This document shows positions 16,698-25,289 of a stretch of 64,000 bases of DNA, one piece after another. A program made the translations under genes and the position numbers. The notes beneath the pieces are model-generated. The model saw only the letters and a list, made by a program, of their open reading frames with translations. It was not told where the DNA came from and ran no database searches. Every line of letters starts with the position of its first letter. Within the stretch, counting starts at the first letter, position 1. Origin of the DNA: Candidatus Gastranaerophilales bacterium (GTDB lineage Bacteria; Cyanobacteriota; Vampirovibrionia; Gastranaerophilales; Gastranaerophilaceae); NCBI GenBank assembly GCA_944323425.1, contig CALUSL010000007.1, positions 1-64,000 on the forward strand, read 5' to 3'.

Positions 16698-17471
16698 TTA
16701 TAATATATTGTCTAATCCGTATACAAATTCATTATGTTCTGCCGTGTATTTTGCCGCCAAAAGAACACCCGGCATATAACATTTTCTGTCAACTGAATCA
16801 TGGCGGATTGATAGAATTTGACCGGCAGAACCGAAAAGAACTTCCTGTGATGCCATATAACCGGGCATTCTGACTGAATGAATTCGTATATCTGCATTAG
16901 CTTTTCCGCCTCTTGAACAGGGGATTATTTCTGTCTCATCACAGTTGCCTTTTGAGAAACTTGTATTTTCTTCTGCCATCATCTGAGCTGTTTTTATGGC
17001 TGTTCCAGATGGAGCGTCTTTTTTCTGATTGTGGTGCAATTCTATTATTTCCGCATTATCAAAATATTTTGCAGCTATTTGTGCAAACTTCATCATCAAA
17101 ACAGCGCCTGTGGAAAAGTTTGGAGCAATGAAGCATCCGAGATTGTTTTTTTCTGTCATTTCTTTTAGTGTTTTTAATTGTTCTTCTGACAGACCCGTAG
17201 TTCCTATGACCGGTCGCACACCGTTTTCAAGACATATTTTTGCATTTTCGAAGACAAATTTTGGCTGGGTAAAGTCAATGATTACGTCGGGTTTGGCTAT
17301 TTGTATTGCGGCTTTTAAATCTCCTTTTATTCTGACGTCCTTGCATATTTCTGTATCAAGTTCAATCACATCAACTGCGCAAACTAGTTCAAAGTCATCA
17401 GAATTGCATACGGCATTTACTACCTCTTTTCCCATTTTTCCCATTGCACCGGAAACACCGACTTTAATCAT
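16698..17471 (-). CDS. dapB: 4-hydroxy-tetrahydrodipicolinate reductase
   Basis: 257 residues starting MIKVGVSGAMGKMG at 17471 with AAAGGAG eight bases upstream, so the longer ORF start at 17537 is rejected. The enzyme acts in the lysine/diaminopimelate pathway. VIIDFTQPKFV, VIGTTGLSEEQ, APNFSTGAVLMM and ELHHNQKKDAPSGTA with the catalytic His and Lys are intact. It is transcribed leftwards from the same intergenic region as the rightward sigma factor gene. Length is normal. Confidence 0.95.
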   Translation of the reverse strand: MIKVGVSGAMGKMGKEVVNAVCNSDDFELVCAVDVIELDTEICKDVRIKGDLKAAIQIAKPDVIIDFTQPKFVFENAKICLENGVRPVIGTTGLSEEQLKTLKEMTEKNNLGCFIAPNFSTGAVLMMKFAQIAAKYFDNAEIIELHHNQKKDAPSGTAIKTAQMMAEENTSFSKGNCDETEIIPCSRGGKANADIRIHSVRMPGYMASQEVLFGSAGQILSIRHDSVDRKCYMPGVLLAAKYTAEHNEFVYGLDNIL

Positions 17472-17656
17472 ATTGTTTACTCCTTTTATCTTTATTTTAT
17501 AGATTTTTGAAAATATTTGTATTAGATATTTGTACAAATTATCTCATATAAATATCTTATGTGAATATAGAAATGTCATACATATACATGATTTGTATTT
17601 TTTCTGTACGAGTAGAATGTTTATAAGTACTTATCACCTTTTATTTATATTTAAGG

Positions 17657-17670
17657 TATGGCTTGGGATA
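17657..17670 (+). promoter_or_regulatory. motif shared with the flagellar export operon leader
   Basis: tatggcttgggata lies 16 bases before the fliA start. The same 14-mer with one mismatch (tatgacttgggata) lies on the minus strand at 32243-32256, 31 bases before the FliM/N-like gene. AAGTACT also occurs a little further upstream in both leaders. It may be a promoter element or regulator site for flagellar genes; two occurrences are too few to define it. Confidence 0.4.
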
Positions 17671-17686
17671 TACTAGGATATTTTAG

Positions 17687-18514
17687 ATGAGTGAAGACTT
17701 AGAATACAGTTCCTATAATAAGATAAAACGTCTGTCTGACAGTGAGTTAGAAGAATTGTGGAATGAATATCTCGCAGATAAAACAAAAAAGGATTTGCGT
17801 GATAAATTGATTGTGCAGTATATTTATCTGACAAGATATGTAATAGGCCGTGTAAAGCTTAATCTTCCCACAACATTTTCTCTTGAAGATATTACGAGTT
17901 ACGGCGTAGAGGGGCTGATTGATGCAATTGAAAAATACACGCCGGATAGAGGGGCAAGGTTTGAGACATACGCTCTTATGCGTATCAGAGGAACGATTAT
18001 AGATAAGGTTCGTTCTCAGGACTGGATACCTAGAAGCACAAGAAAGAAAATAAAAGAGATAAAGGTAATTGCAGAAAAACTGAAACAAACTCTTGGCAGG
18101 GCTGCTACTAATACAGAAATAGCCAATGTTCTCGGGATAGAAAAAGAGAAGGTTGATGCTTTAATGGCGGAAGAAACGCAGGTTACTTCTATTTATGACA
18201 AAAAAGGTGCAGCTGATGAGAGCGTGGAAATAATCGATACAATTCAGGATGAGCAGCTTCAAAATCCGCTGGACAAGCTCGTCGACAAGGATGTAAAACA
18301 GGAGCTGCAACAGGCGCTAAAACGGCTTCCTGAACGTGAACGAATGATAATGGTTCTTTATTATCATGAAAATATGACTCTTAAAGAAATCGGTGAGACT
18401 ATTAGTGTATCCGAATCAAGAGTTTGTCAGCTTCATGCGCAGGCAATTATGAAACTGAAAAACATTCTCAGCTCAAATCGTTCTGACAGAATGAGAAGAA
18501 GTATCGTTTCTTAA
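17687..18514 (+). CDS. fliA: flagellar/WhiG-type RNA polymerase sigma factor (sigma-28)
   Basis: 275 residues. Region 2 is LIVQYIYLTRYVIGRV, EDITSYGVEGLIDAIEKYTP and GARFETYALMRIRGTIIDKVR, followed by the family-specific SQDWIPRSTRKK. Region 3 covers about 120-165. Region 4 is LPERERMIMVLYYHENMTLKEIGETISVSESRVCQLH. This is the FliA/WhiG pattern, directing late flagellar gene transcription, and fits the flagellin gene at the left edge. AGGA lies 8 bases before the ATG. Its last 42 bases overlap proC tail to tail. Confidence 0.93.
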   Translation: MSEDLEYSSYNKIKRLSDSELEELWNEYLADKTKKDLRDKLIVQYIYLTRYVIGRVKLNLPTTFSLEDITSYGVEGLIDAIEKYTPDRGARFETYALMRIRGTIIDKVRSQDWIPRSTRKKIKEIKVIAEKLKQTLGRAATNTEIANVLGIEKEKVDALMAEETQVTSIYDKKGAADESVEIIDTIQDEQLQNPLDKLVDKDVKQELQQALKRLPERERMIMVLYYHENMTLKEIGETISVSESRVCQLHAQAIMKLKNILSSNRSDRMRRSIVS

Positions 18515-19339
18515 TTTAATTCTTTTTTCTGCTTCTTTAGCCATTGCTTCAGATTTTTCAGCTGTTTTTCTTACTGTTTCATGGAGAACTTTAGAAATAT
18601 CACTTTCATTTAATACTTTGTTGCCTTCAGCTGTCGTGCCGCCTGGGGTAGTGACATTTGTTATTAATTCTTCAGGTGTAAGTCCTGTCTCCAAAATCAT
18701 TTTCGCAGCACCCAGAGCTGTTTGGGCAGACAGTGTAAGTGATGTTTTGTAATCAAGACCCAGTTTTTCTCCGGCACGTGCAATTTCATTGATTATGTAG
18801 TAATAAAATGCCGGTCCTGAACCGCTTACACCGGTGATTGCATCGATGTCTTTTTCTTCACATTTAATAGCTTTTCCTAATTTTGAAAACATATCAATAG
18901 CAAGATTTAGTGTTTCATCAGTTGCGTATTTACCTTTGCATACAGCACTCATTCCGGTACCGAGAAGCGCCGGTGTGTTTGGCATAACTTTTATTACCTG
19001 TACATTCTTTTCTAAAGCGGATTCAATTAGATGCGTTGATATACCGGCAGCTATTGAAATAATTATTTGTTTTTCGGTTACATATGGTTTGATTTTCTCT
19101 AACAGTTCTTTTACTGCAAATGGTTTTGTCGCAATTACAATTATGTCACTATTCTTCACAACATCATCGGCTTTGTCAGTGATTTTTATACCGAATTCTT
19201 GTTCTGCTTTCTGTGCATTTATACTATTTATTTCAGCCGCACAAAGTTGCTCTTTTGTGAATAGTTCTGAATCAAGTAATCCTTTGATAATAGCGCTTGC
19301 CATCTTCCCTGCGCCTATAAATCCTACTGTTTTGTTCAT
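18473..19339 (-). CDS. proC: pyrroline-5-carboxylate reductase
   Basis: 288 residues, the last step of proline synthesis. VGFIGAGKMASAIIKGL is the NAD(P)-binding start. KVMPNTPALLGTGMSAV, GVSGSGPAFYYYIINEIARAGEKLGL and the C-terminal VTTPGGTTAEG signature are all present. The protein ends about 15 residues beyond the family's usual C-terminus (KLRNDTSSHSVRTI), in the part that overlaps fliA. Stand-alone gene. Confidence 0.95.
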   Translation of the reverse strand: MNKTVGFIGAGKMASAIIKGLLDSELFTKEQLCAAEINSINAQKAEQEFGIKITDKADDVVKNSDIIVIATKPFAVKELLEKIKPYVTEKQIIISIAAGISTHLIESALEKNVQVIKVMPNTPALLGTGMSAVCKGKYATDETLNLAIDMFSKLGKAIKCEEKDIDAITGVSGSGPAFYYYIINEIARAGEKLGLDYKTSLTLSAQTALGAAKMILETGLTPEELITNVTTPGGTTAEGNKVLNESDISKVLHETVRKTAEKSEAMAKEAEKRIKLRNDTSSHSVRTI

Positions 19340-19433
19340 ATTGCGTAACCTTTTTTATGATTATATTTGACTTTCATTCATGTGTTATTTATCATGATAC
19401 AACGCAATAAATTTAATTCAAGGAGCAATAAAA

Positions 19434-19586
19434 ATGAGACGTACATTAGAAGGAACAAAAAGAAAAAGACAGAATGTTAGCGGTTTTAGAGCCAGAATGG
19501 CTACTGCTAGCGGTGTTGCAGTAATAAACAGAAGAAGAGCTAAAGGTCGTCACAAACTGGCTATTACAGCTAAGAAAAGAGCGTAG
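19434..19586 (+). CDS. rpmH: 50S ribosomal protein L34 (bL34)
   Basis: 50 residues, [13 protein letters not shown] then [13 protein letters not shown] and [11 protein letters not shown], the universal L34 pattern, rich in Arg and Lys. AGGAG lies about 9 bases upstream. The N-terminal segment is slightly longer than the common 44-46-residue form. It precedes rnpA, the usual rpmH-rnpA order near replication-linked loci. Confidence 0.95.
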   Translation: MRRTLEGTKRKRQNVSGFRARMATASGVAVINRRRAKGRHKLAITAKKRA

Positions 19587-19610
19587 CTTCGTTTATTAAT
19601 CAAAATTTTT

Positions 19611-19644
19611 ACAACAGACCTATTGCTCTCGATAGGTCTGTTGT
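19611..19644 (+). promoter_or_regulatory. strong hairpin between rpmH and rnpA
   Basis: A perfect 13-bp inverted repeat (acaacagacctat and ataggtctgttgt) with an 8-base loop. It is not followed by a clean U-tract on either strand (plus strand continues tgtaagag). It is therefore more likely a partial terminator, processing site or mRNA stabiliser that sets different levels of L34 and RNase P protein. Confidence 0.6.
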
Positions 19645-19666
19645 TGTAAGAGTTGATATTAATATT

Positions 19667-20023
19667 ATGCTTCCAAAACAGTACAGATTGAAAAATACAA
19701 AGGCATTTGATGCAACATATAAACAGAAACAGGTGGTCTCTGACGGTCTGTTGACACTTTATATCGGAAAAAAGAAAACAGATGCTGCTTATCCAACAAA
19801 AATAGGCTTTGTTGTCAGCAAAAAGTTGCACAAGCGCGCGACAAAACGAAACAGGATAAAACGACTTGTTCGTGAGGCATGCAGGCTTGAGATAAAAAAT
19901 AATGCATTAAAAAATGCGGAGAATTATATGTCACTTATTTTTCTGCCTAAACCGCGTGCGCTCGATGTTTCTTTCTCTGATGTACAAAAATCTGTAAAAT
20001 TCCTTATAGATAGAATCAGGTAA
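19667..20023 (+). CDS. rnpA: ribonuclease P protein component
   Basis: 118 residues, the protein cofactor of RNase P that matures tRNA 5' ends. LPKQYRLKNTKAFDATYKQ at the start, IGFVVSKKLHKRATKRNRIKRLVREACR with the conserved RNR signature, and a C-terminal helix are intact. No yidC or YidD gene follows as in most genomes; hisD starts 7 bases later instead. Length is usual. Confidence 0.95.
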   Translation: MLPKQYRLKNTKAFDATYKQKQVVSDGLLTLYIGKKKTDAAYPTKIGFVVSKKLHKRATKRNRIKRLVREACRLEIKNNALKNAENYMSLIFLPKPRALDVSFSDVQKSVKFLIDRIR

Positions 20024-20029
20024 AATTTT

Positions 20030-21274
20030 ATGAAAATTTATAATTACGAAAACTTAAACGAGGATTTCTTTAGAAATATTCCATTTGAAACAATTACATC
20101 CGTAAATGAAATTATTTCTGACGTTAAAAAGAATGGAGACATTGCCGTTTTTAAGTATTCGCAACAATTCGGAGATGGAGTTCTAAATCGTTTAAAGGTC
20201 TCCAAATCAGAGATAGAAGAGGCATATAAAAACGTAGATGAGAACGCGATTTTCGCAATAAAAACAGCAATAAAAAATGTACGGGAGTTTGCGACAAAGC
20301 AGCTTGAGTGTTTAAACAATCTTGATACTAATGTATCCGGCTTGAGGCTCGGTCATCGTGTTATTCCTTTAAACTCTGCAGGGTGCTATATACCGGGAGG
20401 CAATTATCCTCTGCCCAGCACTGCTGTAATGACTATTGTTCCGGCAAAAGTTGCAGGGGTGGAAAGAGTTGTTGCATGTTCTCCGAAAATAAAAGATGTA
20501 ACTATTGTTGCCTGTGATTTGGCGGGAGCAGACGAAATATATCGTGTGGGCGGGGTACAGGCGGTAGCCGCAATGGCATACGGTACAGAAACAATCTGTC
20601 CTGTTGATAAAATAGTCGGACCGGGTAACAAATTCGTAACAGCTGCTAAAAAACAGGTTTACGGGGATTGTGGTATAGATTTTCTTGCCGGTCCGTCAGA
20701 GGTCCTTATAATTGCCGATGAAAGTGCAAATCCTGAATTTGTTGCAGCAGATATGCTGGCACAGTGTGAACATGACAGAGATGCAAGAGCGTATCTTGTT
20801 TGTTTTTCAGAGGGTTTTGCAAATGAAGTTAAAAAAATAGCTTATAGATATTTAAAAACGCTTTCTACTGCTGATATAGCAGAAGCTTCTTTTGAAAAAT
20901 CCTGTGCGGTGATTGTTGATACATTACAGCAGGCAATTCTAATTTCTGAAAAACGTGCGCCTGAACATCTTGAGCTCTGTTTTAGAAATGCTGAACAATA
21001 TATTAACAGTTTTAAAAATTATGGTTCATTGTTTGTCGGCAATTATTCTGCTGAGGTTTTTGGTGATTATTGTGCTGGTACAAATCATACACTGCCTACA
21101 AACATGGTTGCGAGATATTCCGGCGGTTTGAGTGTATTTGATTTTGTTAAAATTCAAACTTATCAGGCTGCGGATAGTAATAACGCACAGAGACTTATTC
21201 CCTGTGCGTCAAAACTTGCTTATATGGAAGGTTTGTCAGCTCATAAGCTTGCTGCTGATATCAGACTGGACTAG
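20030..21274 (+). CDS. hisD: histidinol dehydrogenase
   Basis: 414 residues, the last two steps of histidine synthesis with zinc and NAD. CYIPGGNYPLPSTAVMT, VGPGNKFVTAAKKQVYG, DFLAGPSEVLIIAD, AQCEHDRDA (zinc ligands), the catalytic RAPEHLEL and GTNHTLPT are all present. Length fits. No other his gene is in the window, so it is a dispersed member. It is probably co-transcribed with rnpA. The stop overlaps the convergent membrane protein gene by 4 bases. Confidence 0.95.
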   Translation: MKIYNYENLNEDFFRNIPFETITSVNEIISDVKKNGDIAVFKYSQQFGDGVLNRLKVSKSEIEEAYKNVDENAIFAIKTAIKNVREFATKQLECLNNLDTNVSGLRLGHRVIPLNSAGCYIPGGNYPLPSTAVMTIVPAKVAGVERVVACSPKIKDVTIVACDLAGADEIYRVGGVQAVAAMAYGTETICPVDKIVGPGNKFVTAAKKQVYGDCGIDFLAGPSEVLIIADESANPEFVAADMLAQCEHDRDARAYLVCFSEGFANEVKKIAYRYLKTLSTADIAEASFEKSCAVIVDTLQQAILISEKRAPEHLELCFRNAEQYINSFKNYGSLFVGNYSAEVFGDYCAGTNHTLPTNMVARYSGGLSVFDFVKIQTYQAADSNNAQRLIPCASKLAYMEGLSAHKLAADIRLD

Positions 21275-22029
21275 TATGAGCTGTCATCCCATTTTTTTGC
21301 ATATATATCTGCCATTCCGTAAGCATTTACAAAACCGAGTACAATTGATACATATTGCATTATAGCAAATATAAAATTAAGAGCCGGCGGAATCTGTCCT
21401 GTCATAATCAAATTTGTAAAATTAAAACCGAGTAATGTTGCAATTAAAAACAAGATAATAGCAACACTCAGACCGCAAATGAATATTCTGAACCATAAAG
21501 AAATTGCATCAAACCAGAAAAGTCTGAAGAATTTTACTAAGATTGACAAATTATAAAGTCCTTCTGTTTTAAATTCTTTTGAGTAGGCTACTTGAGCAAA
21601 TGCAATAAATGGTACTACCGCCAGATATATAAAAATTCCAAGGATTGGTATAGCAATTACAATTGCCAATAACAGTGAATATAGCATCCAGACTATAATT
21701 AAGACAAAGGCTCTGCCTGTAATTTTGAACGGAAGTATGTCAAATTCAGGCAAAATATCAAATCCAAGCGGTTTCCCTTCTTCTTCAAATCTGTTGTGCA
21801 TTATTATACAGTTATACCCGAAACTGTAGATGGTTAGAACTAACCCGTAGATTATTGGTATTGCACTTAAAGCTAAGAGCCCTCCTATATCAGCAGGAGA
21901 GGAGACAGAAGATGATGAAGGCGCTTGTAAAATAACGCCCAAAAATGCTAATACAAACCAGCAGATGTGTTTTACAACTGCTCCTTCTCCGCTATAAAGT
22001 TTTTTTATGGTTGCTAAAACTCCAGCCAT
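21271..22029 (-). CDS. polytopic membrane protein, DUF4013-like
   Basis: 252 residues with about six hydrophobic segments (around 20-38, 47-70, 105-145, 170-205, 215-245), and a charged loop FEEEGKPLGFDILPEFDILPF between the first pair and the rest. This layout resembles DUF4013 membrane proteins, which have no known function. The ATG has AGAGGAT-like sequence upstream. No partner is evident; the neighbouring TPR gene on the same strand is 85 bases upstream. Confidence 0.6.
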   Translation of the reverse strand: MAGVLATIKKLYSGEGAVVKHICWFVLAFLGVILQAPSSSSVSSPADIGGLLALSAIPIIYGLVLTIYSFGYNCIIMHNRFEEEGKPLGFDILPEFDILPFKITGRAFVLIIVWMLYSLLLAIVIAIPILGIFIYLAVVPFIAFAQVAYSKEFKTEGLYNLSILVKFFRLFWFDAISLWFRIFICGLSVAIILFLIATLLGFNFTNLIMTGQIPPALNFIFAIMQYVSIVLGFVNAYGMADIYAKKWDDSSY

Positions 22030-22114
22030 ACGTATATCCTCTTTTTTTACTTATCCGTTTTTATAGTAACGGTTTTTATGTAAAATTTATATACTGTATA
22101 TGAATGAACTGTTT

Positions 22115-23164
22115 TTAGTTTTTGTTATTTTGTCCTCTGAATGTATTTAGCTCCGGAAGTTGTTCTTTAATCGTTTTTTCGGGGGAAAGCGGTTTGATAT
22201 CGATTGTTTTTTCTTCCACAGGCGATTCAGGAATAATAAGAGATTCTGCCGGTGCTTGTGTCGAGGCAGGAATAACATCAGGACATATATATTCTAAATC
22301 AATAACAAACTCTCTATCTTCCGGATTTATTATTAAATCGGAGAGGGAGGTCATATCGTTTTCATCATAAGGATATAAATCGTTGAGGTATAAGGGTTGA
22401 TTTGCAATGTAATATGCTTTGAAAATGGCGTCTTCCATTCTTTTGTCACCGAAGAGGATAGCGTTAACTTCGTCCGGTATCGGTTCCATTTTTTTCTTGT
22501 TTTCTTCTATTTTCTTCCGGTATGCTTCGTAATCCGTTTTTATCAAATCAAGACCGGCAAGTCTTGCTGCGGCTTCTTTTGACTTCGGGTTTATTTTTAG
22601 AGCATTTTGGTAGTGCACTTTTGCTTTTTCCGGTGCATCCAGTTTTTCGTATGTGACACCCAGTTTGTAGTTTGTCCAGAAATTATTTTTGTATCCGTGA
22701 GTATATGCATGAAGATAAAAATCTACTGCTTTTGCAAATTCTCCGTCTTTAAAAAAAGTTTCGCCAAAATAATATGTAACTTTCGGGTTATTTTCATTTA
22801 TATTTAGAGCTATAGAAAGGGCATTTTTTGCATCTCTTATGTGGTTTTCATAAAGAGCAATTCTTGCTTTTCCCACAAGTGCATCTGTATTTGATTTATC
22901 AGCACGTGACGCCTGATAATAAAAATATTTTGCAGCAGTAAGGTATTTTTGTTCGTCGGACTTTGTTTTATTTTTGATTGAATTGAAATATCTAAGAATT
23001 TTGTCTGCCTGCATGCAGTATTGTTTTGACGCTTCTTTAGGGTCACCGTTTTCGAATGATATTTCGCCGTGCCAGAAATCATTGTTTGCTGCCCGGGCAA
23101 TGTTATATCCGTTAATACCAATTAGAAATGAACAAATAATAAACACTGTGTAAAATTTTTTCAT
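22115..23164 (-). CDS. exported TPR protein
   Basis: 349 residues from ATG 23164 (MKKFYTVFIICSFLIGINGY, then NIARA as likely signal peptide end). In-frame ATG 23170 and TTG 23173 are alternatives. TPR-like repeats occupy about 40-220 (DALVGKARIALYENHIRDAK, KVTYYFGETFFKDGEFAKAV, NYKLGVTYEKLDAPEKAKVH, then YQNALKINPKSKEAA). The C-terminal 90 residues are Pro/Glu-rich and low-complexity. Probably periplasmic. Divergent from the nuoJ-like gene across 123 AT-rich bases. No function can be assigned. Confidence 0.75.
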   Translation of the reverse strand: MKKFYTVFIICSFLIGINGYNIARAANNDFWHGEISFENGDPKEASKQYCMQADKILRYFNSIKNKTKSDEQKYLTAAKYFYYQASRADKSNTDALVGKARIALYENHIRDAKNALSIALNINENNPKVTYYFGETFFKDGEFAKAVDFYLHAYTHGYKNNFWTNYKLGVTYEKLDAPEKAKVHYQNALKINPKSKEAAARLAGLDLIKTDYEAYRKKIEENKKKMEPIPDEVNAILFGDKRMEDAIFKAYYIANQPLYLNDLYPYDENDMTSLSDLIINPEDREFVIDLEYICPDVIPASTQAPAESLIIPESPVEEKTIDIKPLSPEKTIKEQLPELNTFRGQNNKN

Positions 23165-23287
23165 AACCATCAAAAATAAAATTTAATCTTAATAATTCAC
23201 AACATATTATATTATATCATCTTTAAAATATGATATAAATAATATAGACAAACTAACGGAAATAAACAACAATAGGAAGCGTCAAAA

Positions 23288-23806
23288 TTGGTTAATGCAG
23301 AGGCAGTTTATTTTTATATTTATGCGTTGATACTGATTGTCAGTGCAGTGGGCGTTGTTTTTTCTCCCCGTATGTTTCTGTCTTTTTGTGCATTTTTTTG
23401 TACGCTGTTATTTTCTTCTTGCATATACGGACTGTTGAATGCCGGTTTTATGGCTCTGTTTCAGTTCATTTTGTGCGGATTATTTCTTTGCATAATGCTG
23501 ATGCTGATATTGAAAAAAATCACAATCTGGACTCTGCCTTTGAAAGTTGCATCTGTGAGAAAAATTGTTTTGTCATCTGTTGCTCTAGTTATATTTGGAA
23601 TTTTTTCATATTTATATGTTAGTTTTGAATTTGGCGGAGTCATCGGAGAATTTTTTGATTTTATAAAAGAAAAATCAGTTGATATTGTTGATTTTTCCGA
23701 CTTTATGTTTTCTATCCATCTCGTAATAATAATAACTTTAGTAATGTGTGTTATGCTCAGGAATATTTATTTGACGAAGAACAATACGGAGGAGACTGAT
23801 GACTGA
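23288..23806 (+). CDS. NADH-quinone oxidoreductase subunit J-like protein
   Basis: 172 residues, five hydrophobic helices and little else, matching the size and topology of NuoJ (ND6-like), a complex I membrane-arm subunit. VFSPRMFLSFCAFFCTLLFSSCIYGLLNAGFMALFQFILCG matches the NuoJ helix 2-3 region. The start is TTG with AGGAAG eight bases upstream. It overlaps the next gene by 8 bases. No nuoA-I or nuoH lies upstream; the neighbour is a divergent TPR gene. Confidence 0.75.
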   Translation: MVNAEAVYFYIYALILIVSAVGVVFSPRMFLSFCAFFCTLLFSSCIYGLLNAGFMALFQFILCGLFLCIMLMLILKKITIWTLPLKVASVRKIVLSSVALVIFGIFSYLYVSFEFGGVIGEFFDFIKEKSVDIVDFSDFMFSIHLVIIITLVMCVMLRNIYLTKNNTEETDD

Positions 23807-24125
23807 AGGATTTTTTGATGTCGGGCTGCTTCACTATCTGATTCTTGCTCTGGTTCTTTTTATTGTCGGTATGCTGGGCGTTATCGTTTCCAGAAATATG
23901 CTCAGAATCGTAATGTCGCTTTTGGTAGTGTCGATAGCTGTTGTTATAAATTTTCTGGCATTTGGCAGCTTTTGTAACAGCACTTTAAAGTATGCAAATA
24001 TAATGTGTATATTGATAACTGTGATGACAGTGCTTCAGATAACAGGTGCTTTTGCTTTATTTTTGAAAGTTTATCATGCAAACGAATATCTTGATGTTGA
24101 AAAAATTAAGGACAAGGAGAACTAA
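23799..24125 (+). CDS. NADH-quinone oxidoreductase subunit K-like protein
   Basis: 108 residues with three membrane helices, the NuoK/MrpC fold. IVGMLGVIVSRNMLRIVMSLLVVSIAVVINFLAF aligns with the GL..RRNL....GLE...NA core of NuoK. The two membrane glutamates that NuoK normally uses for proton transfer (Glu36 and Glu72 in E. coli) have no acidic counterpart: Leu42 in helix 2, and Leu79/Gln80 in helix 3, by hand alignment. A charged 20-residue tail follows. It starts inside the nuoJ-like gene and its stop overlaps the next start. Confidence 0.75.
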   Translation: MTEGFFDVGLLHYLILALVLFIVGMLGVIVSRNMLRIVMSLLVVSIAVVINFLAFGSFCNSTLKYANIMCILITVMTVLQITGAFALFLKVYHANEYLDVEKIKDKEN

Positions 24126-25288
24126 TGGAATTTTGTGTTGAAAATATCAATCTGGTGGTAATTCTGCCCTTTCTTATGAGTCTGGTGCTTGCTGCAAATG
24201 CTGTAACAATGAGCAGAATTGACAAAAAGCCGATGTTTATTTTGAGTTTGATATGTGCTTTTATTTGTTTTGTTTTCAGCGGATTTGCTCTTTTTTATGC
24301 ACTAAGAACTAATATTAACGTAGAAAGCAGCTTTTTGTGGCTTGCGAATGATAATATAAATTTTTATCTGGGAACTTTAATAGACAGAACGTCCGGAATT
24401 TTTCTATGCGTTGCTGCAATTTTGAATATTCTCGTCCAAATTTTTGGATGGCAAAAATTAAGAGCGGGATATTCATATAACAGACTTCTTTTTTATCAAA
24501 ATTTATTTATATTCGGTTTGTTCGGGATATTTCTGGCTTCTAATATTTTGCAGTCATATATGTTTTGTGAAGTATTGGGAGTTGCATCATACCTTTTGAT
24601 AAATTTTGATTTTTCCAATAAAGAAGAATCAAAGGCTGCAATAAAATCGTTTATTTTTAACAGGATAGGTGATTTGACTCTTCTGTTTTGTGTTTTGACT
24701 ATTCTGTATTTTTCGGTAACTTACAACCAGCTATGGGATAGTACAAACCTCGCGTTTTCAAATATGATTCAGGTTGCGGAGAGCATAAATTCGCTTATGA
24801 GCGAGCCTTTATTCGTTGGATTTTGCTCTATATTGATTTTTGTCGTATTGATGAAATTTATGCAGGCATTTATTTATTTGACTTTTGTGTCAAAAATTAC
24901 GTCTTCAGAGTCCAGAGTTATATTGTTTCAGAATGCATTGATTTTTCTGTCAGGTTTATTTCTCCTTTTGAGGTTTACGCCGTTTTTCGTGAATCTTGGT
25001 GGAAATTGGATATGGACAATACTGATAATCATATTTCTGTTTATGTTCATAGGCTTTTTAAACAAAATATTTATTCCTGTATGCAGGGCGTTCGGATGGT
25101 TTGAAAAGTATATTGTGGATACATTTTTGAATTTTGTAGAACTTGTTATTCGATTTTTCTCTTTTCTATGCTGCCGTTTCCAGGGAGGCGGTGTTCAGTC
25201 CTATATAATATATTCTTTTATAGGGGTGTTGTTAATACTTGGATTTATTCTTCTGTTTTATATTACTGTTTCCAATATAGGAGTTTAG
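24125..25288 (+). CDS. shortened NADH-quinone oxidoreductase subunit L-like protein
   Basis: 387 residues, against about 600 or more for NuoL. The N-terminal part follows NuoL: IDRTSGIFLCVAAILNILVQ, then FCEVLGVASYLLINF (Glu149 matching the helix 5 Glu), SFIFNRIGDLTLLF and VVLMKFMQAF (Lys244 matching the helix 7 Lys). After about residue 285 it jumps to the NuoL C-terminus: NKIFIPVCRAFGWFEKYIVDTF and QSYIIYSFIGVLL. Helices 9-14 or so, with their central Lys, are therefore missing, with no stop or frameshift. Possible alternatives are Mrp- or hydrogenase-type subunits. Confidence 0.75.
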   Translation: MEFCVENINLVVILPFLMSLVLAANAVTMSRIDKKPMFILSLICAFICFVFSGFALFYALRTNINVESSFLWLANDNINFYLGTLIDRTSGIFLCVAAILNILVQIFGWQKLRAGYSYNRLLFYQNLFIFGLFGIFLASNILQSYMFCEVLGVASYLLINFDFSNKEESKAAIKSFIFNRIGDLTLLFCVLTILYFSVTYNQLWDSTNLAFSNMIQVAESINSLMSEPLFVGFCSILIFVVLMKFMQAFIYLTFVSKITSSESRVILFQNALIFLSGLFLLLRFTPFFVNLGGNWIWTILIIIFLFMFIGFLNKIFIPVCRAFGWFEKYIVDTFLNFVELVIRFFSFLCCRFQGGGVQSYIIYSFIGVLLILGFILLFYITVSNIGV

Positions 25289-25289
25289 T

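Noticed and set aside
24125-25288. NuoL-like gene as a frameshifted pseudogene
   Set aside because: The frame is continuous and has a proper C-terminal NuoL end; neighbouring genes overlap or abut normally.
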